Origin: CAMDPA01 sp965223035
Lineage (GTDB): Bacteria; Pseudomonadota; Alphaproteobacteria; Rhizobiales; Hyphomicrobiaceae
Assembly: GCA_965223035.1 (NCBI GenBank)
Contig: OZ244980.1
Span: 930,001-994,000, forward strand
DNA: 64,000 nt
Direction: 5' to 3'
Numbering within the stretch: the stretch's first letter is position 1; the number at the start of each line of letters is the position of its first letter. Position numbers and translations under genes: made by a program. Shown here in pieces: positions 16,529-26,431 of the stretch. The notes beneath the pieces are model-generated. The model was not told where the DNA came from. It searched no databases and was given only the letters and a program-made list of their open reading frames with translations.

Positions 16529-17908
16529 TTACTCGATCAAGAAATCCTGGGCCGAACGAGTCGCCGAAGGGTTTGGCTTGGGCACGTCGGTCACGAATTC
16601 GCTCAAATCCTCAAGGCCGGCCGGGAGTGGTCCGCCATGCGCCCAGTCGAGCAGCTCGACAGTGTGCACCACCGGTAGATGGGTTGCTGGAGCGATCTGA
16701 GCAATGCAGCCGATGTTGCCTGCGGCAATCAGGTCCGCATTTGTCGTTTCAATGTTGGCCGCTTTGCGATCGCGCAACTGGCGGGCCAGCGCCGGCTGCA
16801 AGATATTGTAGACGCCGGCCGATCCGCAGCAGATATGGCCTTCCGGCACCTCGAACACCGTAAAGCCGGCCGTGTTCAGCAACGCGCGCGGCTCGTCGAT
16901 CAGTTGCTGGCCGTGCTGCATCGAGCAGGCCGAATGATAGGCCACGCGCAGCGACGACCAGCGGCTGGGTGGCCCGATATCGAGCTTGGTCAGATACTCT
17001 GTCACGTCCATCGCCAGTTGCGCCACCCGCCCGGCCCGCTCTGCATAATCGGGTTCACGAGCCAACAGGTGGCCGTAATCCTTGACCGTGGTGCCGCACC
17101 CGGACGCATTGATGATGATCGCATCGACCGGCTCGCGCTCGATCGCCTTGCTCCATGCGTCGACGTTGGCTTTGGCGAACTCAATGGCCGCCGGCTCCCG
17201 TCCGATGTGCTGCACTAAGGCGCCGCAACAGCCAGCACCGGCCGCGACCTCCACGTCGACGCCTTTGGCGGCCAACAGCCTGATGGTCGCGTCGTTGATC
17301 GTGGGGCGCAGGACTTGCTGTGCGCAGCCGGTGAGCAACAGCACCCGTCCGCGCCGCGACAGTTTGGTCGCCGCCAGGCCGGGTCCAATAAATCGGCCGG
17401 CTTTGGTTGCAGCGTCAGATGGCGCCAGATCGATCATGGCCGCCAGCTCCTGCAGTCCCAGTCGGCGAAAGACCGGGACCAACGGACGGCCCAGCGGCGC
17501 GAAGCGTAGCGCCCAGCGAAACCGGTTGGGATGGGGGATGATCCAAGCCAGCATCGCGCGTAATGCGGTTGCCTTGGGACCCCGCCGGCCGGTGCGCTCG
17601 ATGTGGACCCGGGCATGATCCACAAGGTGCATATAGTCGACGCCGCCTGGACACGTTGTCATGCATGACAGGCAGCTCAAGCAGCGATCGACATGGGTGC
17701 GGACCTGCTGGCTGGCCGCTCGGCCCGATTCGAACATATCCTTAATCAGATAGATTCGACCGCGCGGGCTGTCACGCTCGTCACCGAGCAGCACATACGT
17801 CGGGCAGGTGGCCGTGCACAGGCCGCAGTGAACGCATCGCCGCAAGATCTTATCGATCTCAGCCAGGCGCGGGTCACTCAGTTGGGCGCTGGTGAAATGG
17901 GTTTGCAT
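16529..17908 (-). CDS. glcF: Glycolate oxidase iron-sulfur subunit GlcF
   Basis: The protein has 459 residues. Two CxxCxxCxxxCP [4Fe-4S] motifs are intact: C25, C28, C31, C35 and C76, C79, C82, C86. Two CCG-type domains follow (GAGCCGALVQH and GHICCGSAGVYN). With GlcD and GlcE it forms the membrane-associated complex that oxidises glycolate to glyoxylate and passes electrons to quinone. glcE ends 317 bp upstream on the same strand, an unusually large gap for this operon, filled with an interspersed repeat. The last 25 residues are a non-conserved tail. Confidence 0.95.
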   Translation of the reverse strand: MQTHFTSAQLSDPRLAEIDKILRRCVHCGLCTATCPTYVLLGDERDSPRGRIYLIKDMFESGRAASQQVRTHVDRCLSCLSCMTTCPGGVDYMHLVDHARVHIERTGRRGPKATALRAMLAWIIPHPNRFRWALRFAPLGRPLVPVFRRLGLQELAAMIDLAPSDAATKAGRFIGPGLAATKLSRRGRVLLLTGCAQQVLRPTINDATIRLLAAKGVDVEVAAGAGCCGALVQHIGREPAAIEFAKANVDAWSKAIEREPVDAIIINASGCGTTVKDYGHLLAREPDYAERAGRVAQLAMDVTEYLTKLDIGPPSRWSSLRVAYHSACSMQHGQQLIDEPRALLNTAGFTVFEVPEGHICCGSAGVYNILQPALARQLRDRKAANIETTNADLIAAGNIGCIAQIAPATHLPVVHTVELLDWAHGGPLPAGLEDLSEFVTDVPKPNPSATRSAQDFLIE

Positions 17909-17989
17909 GGAGGCACTGCTGCAAATCGTGGTCTGGGGCTGGTGGCGTCAAGCGATGGCGTTTCTCAGTGTGCTGGCACGGCTGATCCG

Positions 17990-18205
17990 CCTCAGGCGGG
18001 CAGCATCTGGTTGATCGTGCGTTCCATCGGAACTGCAAAGCCGGGTCCCATTCAAGGCACAAAGTTGATCGCTGTTAAAGTGTCGAGCAGCGGGCTGCTT
18101 TTCGTCGGGACAATTCCGGTTCCGATCAAAACGGGGTGCTCTATAGCGTTGCAGTCTTAGCTGGAACCATCCCGCTCCCCCGCCTTAAGCGGACATGATG
18201 TAGCA
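17990..18205. repeat. Interspersed repeat inserted between glcE and glcF
   Basis: The element contains GATCCGCCTCAGGCGGGC at its start and an imperfect hairpin around CTTTTCGTCGG and CCGATCAAAAC (about 18095-18133). It ends with AGCTGGAACCATCCCGCTCCCCCGCC at 18160-18185 and GCGGACATGATGTAG. It nearly fills the 317-base gap inside the otherwise compact glcDEF cluster. Confidence 0.8.
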
Positions 18206-18225
18206 TGCGCGGGCGCCAAGACCTA

Positions 18226-19446
18226 TCACAGCGACGGATACATGCGGCCCGGGTTCAAGATCCCGGCGGGGTCGAACGCGGCTTTCAGCCGTCGGGTGAG
18301 GCGATCAACGCCGGGATCGAGCGGTTGGAACACCTCTACCGCCGATCGCACCTGCGGCTCGGCCCGCACCAAGGTGGCATGGCCGCCATACAAGGCGATC
18401 ACCCGGCGAATGTCGGTCGCCCCGGCGTCAGCAGATGTCGGCAGCTCCAGCCAGATCAGGCCGCCGGACCAGTCATAGACGGCCTCAACCGCCGTGTATC
18501 GGCCGATAGCGGCGACCAACGCCGGCCCGACCTTGGGAGCGGTCGATATGCGCCACAACGGGCGCGAGCTGTCATGCATAACCGTGACCAGGCGCATCTC
18601 GTTCCAGAAGGCTTGCGATTGAGCACCGTCGATCACGGTGGCCTCCCCATAGATCTTGAGGGTCTCGCGCAGCTTCTCGGTCCGCCGTGCCAAGGACAGC
18701 TCCGGACCCTCAATGCGGATGACGGTGGCCGCCTGACCCTGGCCGCGAAGCTCGGCATTCCAGAGGCGGCCGACGGTCGCCTGCTGAAGGTGGGCTGCGC
18801 CGGTGATCTCGTAAGGGGTGCCCATCGCCTTGCACAGGACCTCCACGCCGATCTCGTCGGGCAAGCCGAACAAGGCGAGGGTTGCACTCGCTTCCGGCAT
18901 CGGAATGATCTTGAATGTCAGCTCCGTGAGGACGGCGAGCGTTCCCCAGCTGCCAGCCAGCCCACGGGCGATGTCGTAGCCGGTGACGTTTTTCATCACC
19001 CGGCCGCCGTATCTGACCTGGTGACCAAGCCCGGTGACAGCTCGGACACCAAGCAGGTGGTCGCGTGCGGCACCCGCCGACAGCCGCCGCGCGCCCGACA
19101 GATTGGTGGCAAACACGCCGCCAATCGTGCCTTGACCGGCTTCGCCTCCCAGCAGCGGCCCCAGATCGAGCGGTTCGAATGCCAGCATTTGTCCGTGCAG
19201 CGCCAGTTGGGCTTCAATGTCGGATACCAGCGTGCCGGCCCGCGCACTCATCACCAGCTCGTTCGGCTGATAAAGCGTGATGCCGGTCAGCCCGCGGACC
19301 GACAAGAGGGCTGCCGACTGCACGGGTCGCCCAAAACCCGCCTTCGACCCGCCACCCAGCACCTCGACGGGCGCGGGCCGCATGGCGAGATCGCTGACGG
19401 TATGGGCCAGCTCCCAGTCGGCGGCGGGGCGAATAACGGTCGACAT
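18226..19446 (-). CDS. glcE: Glycolate oxidase FAD-binding subunit GlcE
   Basis: The protein has 406 residues with the PP-loop FAD_binding_4 fold. VLGGGSKAGFGRP near residue 37 opens the FAD domain, GQGTIGGVFATNLSG and the NVTGYDIARG stretch are typical of GlcE, and the C-terminus ends GILNPGRMYPSL as in glycolate oxidase and DLD-type proteins. GlcE has no catalytic arginine set of its own and is required for assembly of the GlcDEF complex. It begins 9 bp after the glcD stop codon, so the pair is surely co-transcribed. Confidence 0.94.
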   Translation of the reverse strand: MSTVIRPAADWELAHTVSDLAMRPAPVEVLGGGSKAGFGRPVQSAALLSVRGLTGITLYQPNELVMSARAGTLVSDIEAQLALHGQMLAFEPLDLGPLLGGEAGQGTIGGVFATNLSGARRLSAGAARDHLLGVRAVTGLGHQVRYGGRVMKNVTGYDIARGLAGSWGTLAVLTELTFKIIPMPEASATLALFGLPDEIGVEVLCKAMGTPYEITGAAHLQQATVGRLWNAELRGQGQAATVIRIEGPELSLARRTEKLRETLKIYGEATVIDGAQSQAFWNEMRLVTVMHDSSRPLWRISTAPKVGPALVAAIGRYTAVEAVYDWSGGLIWLELPTSADAGATDIRRVIALYGGHATLVRAEPQVRSAVEVFQPLDPGVDRLTRRLKAAFDPAGILNPGRMYPSL

Positions 19447-19455
19447 TTGGCGTGC

Positions 19456-20913
<1,458 letters not shown>

Positions 20914-21239
20914 GGGGGTAGCCTCGGTTCGTGGGCCAGCTGCTGCGGCCGCACCGTACACACTATCATCATATGTTCCGCGCCGGCGAAACACATGTTC
21001 TTTGGTTGCAAGACGAAAGATTACGTATCAAACTGGGCGGCGTACGGACTAAGGATGCGAGGTGGCACCTATGCTCTATGCGTCGTTTGGGCAGACTTTC
21101 AACGTTCAGGAAATACTCTATAGGGATTTAGAGGATTGGAGAACATCATTTAAACAAGGCGAGCATAAAGAAAACGACGAAGGTCTTTGTTCGATTGCCA
21201 TTGGTTAACGCGCCTGCAAGTTGTGAAAGGACAGTCGGT
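20914..21239. promoter_or_regulatory. Divergent control region between glcD and the LysR gene
   Basis: This 326-base gap is flanked by divergent genes and holds no ORF worth calling. It is more AT-rich than its surroundings near 20960-21010 and 21100-21190. The arrangement is the usual one for a LysR protein that controls the adjacent divergent operon, so operator sites of the T-N11-A type are expected here. I could not single one out with confidence. Confidence 0.55.
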
Positions 21240-22208
21240 ATGACAGCCATCAGCGATCTCGATATCTTCGCCCGTGTCGCGCGCACCGGCAACATGTCGG
21301 CCGCAGGCCGCGAGATGGGCCTTTCGCCAGCGGTTATCTCCAAGCGCATCAGTCTGTTGGAGGAACGGGTGGGAGCCCGATTGTTCCAGCGAACGACCCG
21401 CCAACTGACGCTGACTGAGACTGGCGAAGGCTACTTCCGCCGCGTGGTCGACATTCTCAGTCTGTGCGAGGAAGCGGAGGACTACGTGTCGCGCCGCAAC
21501 GATAAACCGCGCGGGACGCTCAAGGTGACGGCGCCGACCTCGTTTAGCCGGCTGCACATCGCACCGCGCTTGAAGGAGTTCTTGGATCGGTTTCCGGAGG
21601 TCAAGCTGGATCTCCATCTTACCGACCATTTGGAGGACATCATCCGCGAAGGGTTTGATCTGGCTATTCGGGTCGGTGAGCTGCAGGATTCGTCGCTGGT
21701 GGCCCGCAAGCTGGCGCCGGATACGCGTGTCATCTGTGCTGCGCCGAAGTACTTGGAGAATGCCGGAACGCCTGCCACGGTGGCCGAGTTGGAATTGCAC
21801 AATTGCCTGTCGGCCGGCGCCCAAGACCACTGGCGGCTCGAGGGTCCGAACGGGCCAGAGCAGATCAAAGTGGAGGGCAATATTCGGACCAATTCGGCGG
21901 AGTTCCTGCGTGAAGCGATGATCGCGGGGCTCGGCATCGGCCTGCGCCCGACCTGGGATGTGGGTCCGCAACTGATCAGCGGTAAGCTGAAGGTGATCTT
22001 GCCGCAATACCGAGGGCGTTCGGCAAGTGCGATCCACGCGGTCTACCCATGCCGCGAGTACATGCCGGAGAAGGTCAACGTTTTCATCGACTTCCTGGCG
22101 GAGCTGTTTGCTGATGCGCCGTGGATCAAGCAAGCGCCGAACGGCCCGGTGCGGCGTGATCCGGCCAGCCGGGCAGCGCGCCGGCCGCAGCAGGCGATCA
22201 GTGCCTGA
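21240..22208 (+). CDS. LysR-family transcriptional regulator, candidate regulator of glcDEF
   Basis: The protein has 322 residues from an ATG at 21240 with AAAGGA upstream. The N-terminal winged helix-turn-helix covers about residues 1-60 (AAGREMGLSPAVISKRISLLEERVGARLFQRTTR). A type-2 periplasmic-binding-like effector domain follows (RGTLKVTAPTSFSRLHIAP, GFDLAIRVGEL). Divergent placement beside glcD suggests it senses glycolate or glyoxylate and controls that operon; this is inference from position only. The C-terminal 25 residues are Arg/Ala-rich and look like a non-conserved tail. Confidence 0.9.
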   Translation: MTAISDLDIFARVARTGNMSAAGREMGLSPAVISKRISLLEERVGARLFQRTTRQLTLTETGEGYFRRVVDILSLCEEAEDYVSRRNDKPRGTLKVTAPTSFSRLHIAPRLKEFLDRFPEVKLDLHLTDHLEDIIREGFDLAIRVGELQDSSLVARKLAPDTRVICAAPKYLENAGTPATVAELELHNCLSAGAQDHWRLEGPNGPEQIKVEGNIRTNSAEFLREAMIAGLGIGLRPTWDVGPQLISGKLKVILPQYRGRSASAIHAVYPCREYMPEKVNVFIDFLAELFADAPWIKQAPNGPVRRDPASRAARRPQQAISA

Positions 22209-22393
22209 GCGCCGCACATCGCTGAAGGCGGTTTCGTCGATCCCTACCGCAATCTGCATGGCAGGGCGGCGCAGCTATTGAGCAAACCAGCGACGCGGTC
22301 GGACAGATCGTGCGTGATCCTGCCTGATCGGCGCGCTGGGGCGCATCGGGCATCGGATCATCACTGCGCCGGTCGGATGAGCAAGCCGTCGCC

Positions 22394-22760
22394 TCACCCT
22401 GCGTGAGCAGCTCGATGCCATCGGCGATCGCCACCACGTCGCCCGTTAAGGCCTGGCCAATGACCGCCGGTTCGCCGCGCCATGTTCGCCGCGCCATGTT
22501 CGCCGCGCCATGTTCGCCGCGCCATGTGATGGTCCCGTCGGTGCGCACCGTCGTAGCTGATGGTCGGCAGCTCGATGCCGGGCTCGTCGAGCGCCAAGCG
22601 CGCCCGGATCTTGTTTGGACCAAAGCGCGGAAAACGCCGGCGCACGCCAACGATCGCCACAATCATCTCAGCGGACGTCGCATGCGGACACCGTCCTGGC
22701 GCGCGGCTCAGGTCATCAAACCAGCGTTCGCCACCATCCGCCCGACGGCGCTGCCACACC
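22394..22760 (-). pseudogene. IS481-family transposase remnant with internal deletion and frameshift
   Basis: One minus-strand frame from about 22759 reads WFDDLSRAPGRCPHAT, then VGVRRRFPRFGPNKIRARL, the middle N-terminal region of IS481-family transposases. A shifted frame then reads VRTDGTITWRG and VIGQALTGDVVAI, matching the C-terminal beta-region of the same family. The DDE catalytic core between them is gone. The junction coincides with a 14-bp tandem repeat (22471-22526). The element is dead, and no terminal inverted repeats were identified. It sits between the LysR and TetR genes, which converge. Confidence 0.72.
22471..22526. repeat. Four perfect copies of a 14-bp tandem repeat inside the transposase remnant
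   Basis: The unit TTCGCCGCGCCATG is repeated at 22471, 22485, 22499 and 22513 without a mismatch. A 14-bp unit is not a multiple of three, so copy-number change shifts frame. It lies at the deletion junction of the IS481 remnant. Confidence 0.95.
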
Positions 22761-22910
22761 TAGATCATCGCGCCTTAAATCGGAACCGCAACGCCGATTC
22801 CAATTGCGCCGGTTCCGACCAAAGGCGTGAAGATGATCGCTCCTGACGTTTTAAGGCCAACTATCTGCATGTCATCGGGCTCCTGCCGATACCGATGACA
22901 TGCAGGTTGG
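22761..22910. repeat. Interspersed repeat downstream of the TetR gene
   Basis: TAGATCATCG at 22761 is followed by the arm CGCCTTAAATCGGAACCG (22771-22788), whose partner at 22810-22827 has three changes. A second hairpin at 22865-22905 has 14-bp perfect arms, CTGCATGTCATCGG and its complement, a third distinct arm sequence for this class. This second hairpin ends 7 bp past the TetR stop and could act as its transcript 3' end. Confidence 0.85.
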
Positions 22911-22911
22911 G

Positions 22912-23514
22912 TCAAGTTCTCGGCCAGTTTTCCAGCAGGACGCGGGCGGCGCGTTTGGCATCGCGGGCTGCGTGACGTTGGCCTTCACAAGCGGCAACGA
23001 TCGCGCCCTTCATCAGCATGTGCCAAGCCTGCGCAAATCGAGCCGGCTGCTTCAAGCCTGCCTTGCGCGCGTCGTGGGCGATCATGGAGCGGATCTTGGC
23101 CAGCTGAGCGGCCGCCTCGGCGTGAATCGGATCGCCGTCGCTGGTCTCCAGCAGTACCGTGATGAATGAGCATCCTTCGAAGCGGGTCACCTGGAACCAG
23201 CCATGAAACACGTCGAAAACCGCCAGCAAGCGCTCATCGGGCGTGCGGGCCGTGCGGTTGAGTTCCGCTTCGAGCCAGTCCCGCGTCCACAGCTTCTCGC
23301 GCTCGACCAGGAAGGCCAGCGCTAAATCGCTCTTGGAGCCGAAGTGATCATACAGGCTGGCCTTGGCGCAGCCGGATTTGGCAACGATCTCATCGATGCC
23401 GACGCGATGGATGCCGCGCTGTGAAAACAGCTGGTAGGCGGCGTCAAGCACACGTTGGCGTGCGTTGGATCGTCGCTTCCTGCGCTGAACCGTTGGTGCT
23501 TGATCGATGCTCAT
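22912..23514 (-). CDS. TetR-family transcriptional regulator
   Basis: The protein has 200 residues. The N-terminal TetR helix-turn-helix is clear (VLDAAYQLFSQRGIHRVGID, then GCAKASLYDHFGSKSDLALAFL, about residues 23-71). The C-terminal ligand domain is of the TetR_C type found near YxaF/AcrR-like proteins. The ligand is unknown. It follows the hydroxyacid dehydrogenase gene by 133 bp on the same strand, so it may be co-transcribed or autoregulated. No operator could be picked out by eye. Confidence 0.9.
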   Translation of the reverse strand: MSIDQAPTVQRRKRRSNARQRVLDAAYQLFSQRGIHRVGIDEIVAKSGCAKASLYDHFGSKSDLALAFLVEREKLWTRDWLEAELNRTARTPDERLLAVFDVFHGWFQVTRFEGCSFITVLLETSDGDPIHAEAAAQLAKIRSMIAHDARKAGLKQPARFAQAWHMLMKGAIVAACEGQRHAARDAKRAARVLLENWPRT

Positions 23515-23647
23515 GAATTCGTGCGGTTACGCCGACGCCCCTTGTCCGATGCACGTATAGGCTGAGCGCTCAGTTGCGCAAGCGGGCGATGTGAGACTGG
23601 AAAACGGTCGGTTACCGATAAGGTGCGCCGCGGCGAGGCATTGCCGC

Positions 23648-24646
23648 TCACAGCATGGCGGGGTGGACACGATCCGGTGGGGTGTGACCGTCGAGGAAGG
23701 TCTTCACGTTAATGATGACCTTCTCGCCCATGTCGATCCGACCTTCGATTGTCGCTGAGCCCATATGTGGCAAGGCCACGACATTGTCCATCGCCAGGAA
23801 CTTGGGATTGACGGCGGGCTCGTGCTCAAACACGTCGAGCCCTGCCCCGGCGATGGCGCCCGCCTCCAGCAGCCGCGCCAGCTCGTTTTCGTCGATTACC
23901 TCGCCGCGCGCGGTGTTGACGATGTAGGCGGTGGGCTTCAACAGCTTGAGGCGGCGGGCAGACAGCAGATGAAAGGTCGCCGGCGTGCGCGGACAGTTGA
24001 CCGAGACGATGTCCATGCGCGCCAGCATCTGGTCGAGGCTCTCCCAATAGGTCGCCTCCAGTTCCTGCTCGACGTGTTCTGGGACCGGCCGCCGATTGTT
24101 GTAGTGAATCTGTAGACCAAACGCCTTCGCTCGCCGGGCTACGGCTTGGCCGATGCGCCCCATGCCGATGATCCCTAGCCGCTTACCCCAGATGCGATGC
24201 CCCAGCATCCAGGTCGGCGACCAACCGGTCCAGTGCGAATGGGGGTCCTTCATGAAGGCGGTGCCCTCCGCCAGGCGACGGGGGACCGCGAGGATCAGCG
24301 CCATCGTCATGTCGGCCGTGTCCTCGGTGAGAACGCCGGGGGTGTTGGTAACGATGATATGTCGGGTATGAGCAGTATCGATGTCGATGTTGTCCACGCC
24401 GTTGCCGAAATTAGCGATCAGCTTGAGGTCTGGTCCCGCTTGGGCCAGCACCTCCGCGTCGATGCGGTCCGTCACAGTTGGGATCAACACATTCGCGCTC
24501 TTGACGGCTGCGACCAGATCGGCACGGCTCATCGGCGTGTCATCGATGTTGAGTCGCGCATCGAACAACTCGCGCATGCGCGTCTCGACCACCTCAGGCA
24601 GCTTGCGGGTGACGATGACGAGGGGTTTTTTGGCCGAGGTTGGCAT
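23648..24646 (-). CDS. D-2-hydroxyacid dehydrogenase: glyoxylate/hydroxypyruvate reductase (D-glycerate dehydrogenase)
   Basis: The protein has 332 residues, typical of GyaR-type enzymes. The NAD(P)-binding motif GMGRIG is at 161-166. The catalytic triad is R247 (NTARGEV), E276 (DVFEHEP) and H294 (LPHMGSA). It reduces glyoxylate to glycolate or hydroxypyruvate to D-glycerate with NAD(P)H; R184-R185 after the second beta strand (NNRRP) is compatible with NADPH. With glcDEF 3 kb away it could close a glycolate-glyoxylate loop. It is divergent from the SH3-domain gene, with 222 bp between. Confidence 0.92.
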   Translation of the reverse strand: MPTSAKKPLVIVTRKLPEVVETRMRELFDARLNIDDTPMSRADLVAAVKSANVLIPTVTDRIDAEVLAQAGPDLKLIANFGNGVDNIDIDTAHTRHIIVTNTPGVLTEDTADMTMALILAVPRRLAEGTAFMKDPHSHWTGWSPTWMLGHRIWGKRLGIIGMGRIGQAVARRAKAFGLQIHYNNRRPVPEHVEQELEATYWESLDQMLARMDIVSVNCPRTPATFHLLSARRLKLLKPTAYIVNTARGEVIDENELARLLEAGAIAGAGLDVFEHEPAVNPKFLAMDNVVALPHMGSATIEGRIDMGEKVIINVKTFLDGHTPPDRVHPAML

Positions 24647-24868
24647 TTTGGTTCAGGGGCGGTTCAAAATGGTTGTGGCGAATCGCTCAGACATGCGCAG
24701 GGTGAGTTGGCCCGCGGCGTCACGTTCATTGTGTACGTTGCGACATGCCGGTGGCCATCTAAGCCCGTGTAGCAGACCTCGGGGCGGGTGACAAAGGCCT
24801 TCGGGGCCGCGCCATGGTCGGACCCGAGCTGGTTCATCGGTTCGGGGCCCTGGAAGAAGGAGCTTCGC

Positions 24869-25426
24869 ATGCACAGCAGAGCCTGTACCGGGTTCGCGCT
24901 TGTTCTGGCTCTGGCCATGTGGTTCGGCACGGTGGTTTCGAGCGTCGCCGCGCAAGCTGTCCAAGCCGGCCAAAAAGGGCCGAGCGGGCTGGCCCTGCCG
25001 CGGTTCGTGAGCCTGAAGTCAGATCGGGTGAATATGCGCGCCGGGCCGGGCACGCAGTATCCGACGACATGGGTTTATCGCCGCGCTGGGCTGCCGATGG
25101 AGGTGATCCGAGAATTCAAGTCGTGGCGCCAGGTGCGCGATTCCGAAGGGGCTCGCGGTTGGGTGCTGGCCTCGTTGCTATCCGGACGCAGAACGGCGTT
25201 GGTCGAGCCCTGGCGGGTGAAACCCGGTCAGCGCCCCGCTCAAATCGCGCTGAAGTCCACCGATCAAGCTGGCTCCGCGGACGTGGTCAAAATCGAGGTT
25301 GGGGTGATCGCCAACGTGCAAAGCTGCGATGGACGCTGGTGCGTCGTCGCGATCCGGGGATTCCGCGGCTACGTGGAACAAAACCGGCTGTGGGGCGTTT
25401 ACAAGGGCGAGACGGGGCGGTGGTAG
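24869..25426 (+). CDS. Secreted bacterial SH3-domain protein
   Basis: The protein has 185 residues from an ATG at 24869 with AAGGAG 7 nt upstream. Residues 1-28 are a signal peptide ending near SSVAAQA. Two bacterial SH3 modules follow: about 52-105 (VSLKSDRVNMRAGPGTQYPTTW-type start, ending GWVLASLLSGRR) and about 125-180 (IEVGVIANVQSCDGRWCVV, then GYVEQNRLWGVY). Such periplasmic SH3 proteins are thought to bind peptidoglycan or help cell-wall enzymes. It is divergent from the glyoxylate reductase and convergent with irr. Confidence 0.88.
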   Translation: MHSRACTGFALVLALAMWFGTVVSSVAAQAVQAGQKGPSGLALPRFVSLKSDRVNMRAGPGTQYPTTWVYRRAGLPMEVIREFKSWRQVRDSEGARGWVLASLLSGRRTALVEPWRVKPGQRPAQIALKSTDQAGSADVVKIEVGVIANVQSCDGRWCVVAIRGFRGYVEQNRLWGVYKGETGRW

Positions 25427-25513
25427 CGTGCGGCTCGCGGCCGCTGGACCAATGATGTTTCATGCACGACATGCGCGCCGACCCGATCCCCACGGCGCGC
25501 CAGGATGGCGATG

Positions 25514-25990
25514 TCAGGCTTTGACCAGCCGCACCACGACGTCGACATGGACGATCTTCATGCCGGGTGGCGGCTCGGGAAGCCCATCGACGCGCACGCA
25601 GTCGCTGGCGATGTCCAACAGCTCGCCATTGCTTTCGATGTAAAAATGATTGTGGTTGGAGGTATTGGTATCGAAATAGACCCGCGTACCATCGACCGCA
25701 AGTTCGCGCAGAAGGCCAACGCTGCGAAACTGATGCAGGGCATTGTAGACGGTCGCTAGCGATACGCGTTCGCCGGAGGCGACGGCTTCCGCGTGCAGCG
25801 TTTCCGCGGTCACGTGGCGATCCCCATGCCCAAACAATAGCGCGGCGAGCACCTGGCGCTGCCGCGTTGGCCGCAGCCCACTTGTGCGCAACAGCTCCCG
25901 GATCCGCACATCTGAACCACTGCTTTCGCCGACATTGCGCGCGACTTCGCGCTGGATGCTTTGTGTGATGCGTTGTGTGGAGATCTTCAT
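25514..25990 (-). CDS. irr: Iron response regulator Irr, Fur superfamily
   Basis: The protein has 158 residues from the ATG at 25990; an in-frame upstream ATG gives a non-conserved basic leader. LRTSGLRPTRQRQVLAALLF, HVTAETLH and VSLATVYNALHQF (about residues 34-88) form the Fur-type winged helix. GLLRELAVDGTRVYFDTNTS then leads to SNHNHFYIESNGELLDI, the region that carries a histidine cluster in Irr; here it reads H113-N-H115. Irr controls haem and iron genes when haem is scarce in alphaproteobacteria. A perfect 18-bp palindrome lies 71 bp upstream of the start. The SH3 gene converges on it. Confidence 0.9.
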   Translation of the reverse strand: MKISTQRITQSIQREVARNVGESSGSDVRIRELLRTSGLRPTRQRQVLAALLFGHGDRHVTAETLHAEAVASGERVSLATVYNALHQFRSVGLLRELAVDGTRVYFDTNTSNHNHFYIESNGELLDIASDCVRVDGLPEPPPGMKIVHVDVVVRLVKA

Positions 25991-26060
25991 ACTGTCGCCA
26001 TGCCTGTTACCGCGTCGCCGCTTGGCACCTCCTGATGCCCTCAGTCGACGCACGGCATCG

Positions 26061-26078
26061 ATTGTAAAACTTTACAAT
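26061..26078. promoter_or_regulatory. 18-bp perfect palindrome upstream of irr, candidate operator
   Basis: ATTGTAAA and TTTACAAT are exact inverted repeats separated by AC. The site lies 71 bp upstream of the irr start codon in an AT-rich island inside GC-rich sequence. On the irr strand its right half overlaps a TACAAT box that resembles a -10 element. It fits a dimeric regulator of the Fur/Irr superfamily but is not the textbook ICE sequence. Assignment to a regulator is inference. Confidence 0.55.
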
Positions 26079-26431
26079 AATGTTAGTTGCTCAAATCGGG
26101 AACTGCAATGACAGAATCGGCATGGCAGACCCGATCATTTGATAGAGGGCGGCAACCCGTTCGCTTAGGCTTGGTGGCTGGTCCATCCAGGCGGGCGAAC
26201 GCCGTCAGGGGCCGCCCCGTATCGGTGCAGACCAACCTTGATGCGAGCGGCTGGTGTCGAAGGGATTTCTGATCGCCGTGCGGTCTTGGCGGCATTGAAG
26301 CCGCCCCGTCAGCCTCGCGCCGCGTGTACCGATCGGTCAACGCGTGTAGAACAGTTCACCGGCAGCGGGTCGTGATCAGCAACGGCCGGCTGAGCAGCAC
26401 ATGAGCCAACGCCGGGAGTCCTTGATCGCCG
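26079..26431. other. Gene-free stretch between irr and the TRAP-type binding protein gene
   Basis: Short open frames on both strands here have no recognisable protein character. No repeat element of the interspersed family is present. The stretch probably holds the promoter of the downstream gene and the distal control region of irr. Confidence 0.5.

Noticed and set aside
22471..22526. Possible CRISPR or VNTR regulatory array
   Set aside because: The 14-bp units have no spacers and lie in a dead transposase.
26083..26340. Short frames between irr and the TRAP gene
   Set aside because: They lack a ribosome site, have shadow-like composition and match no known protein pattern.
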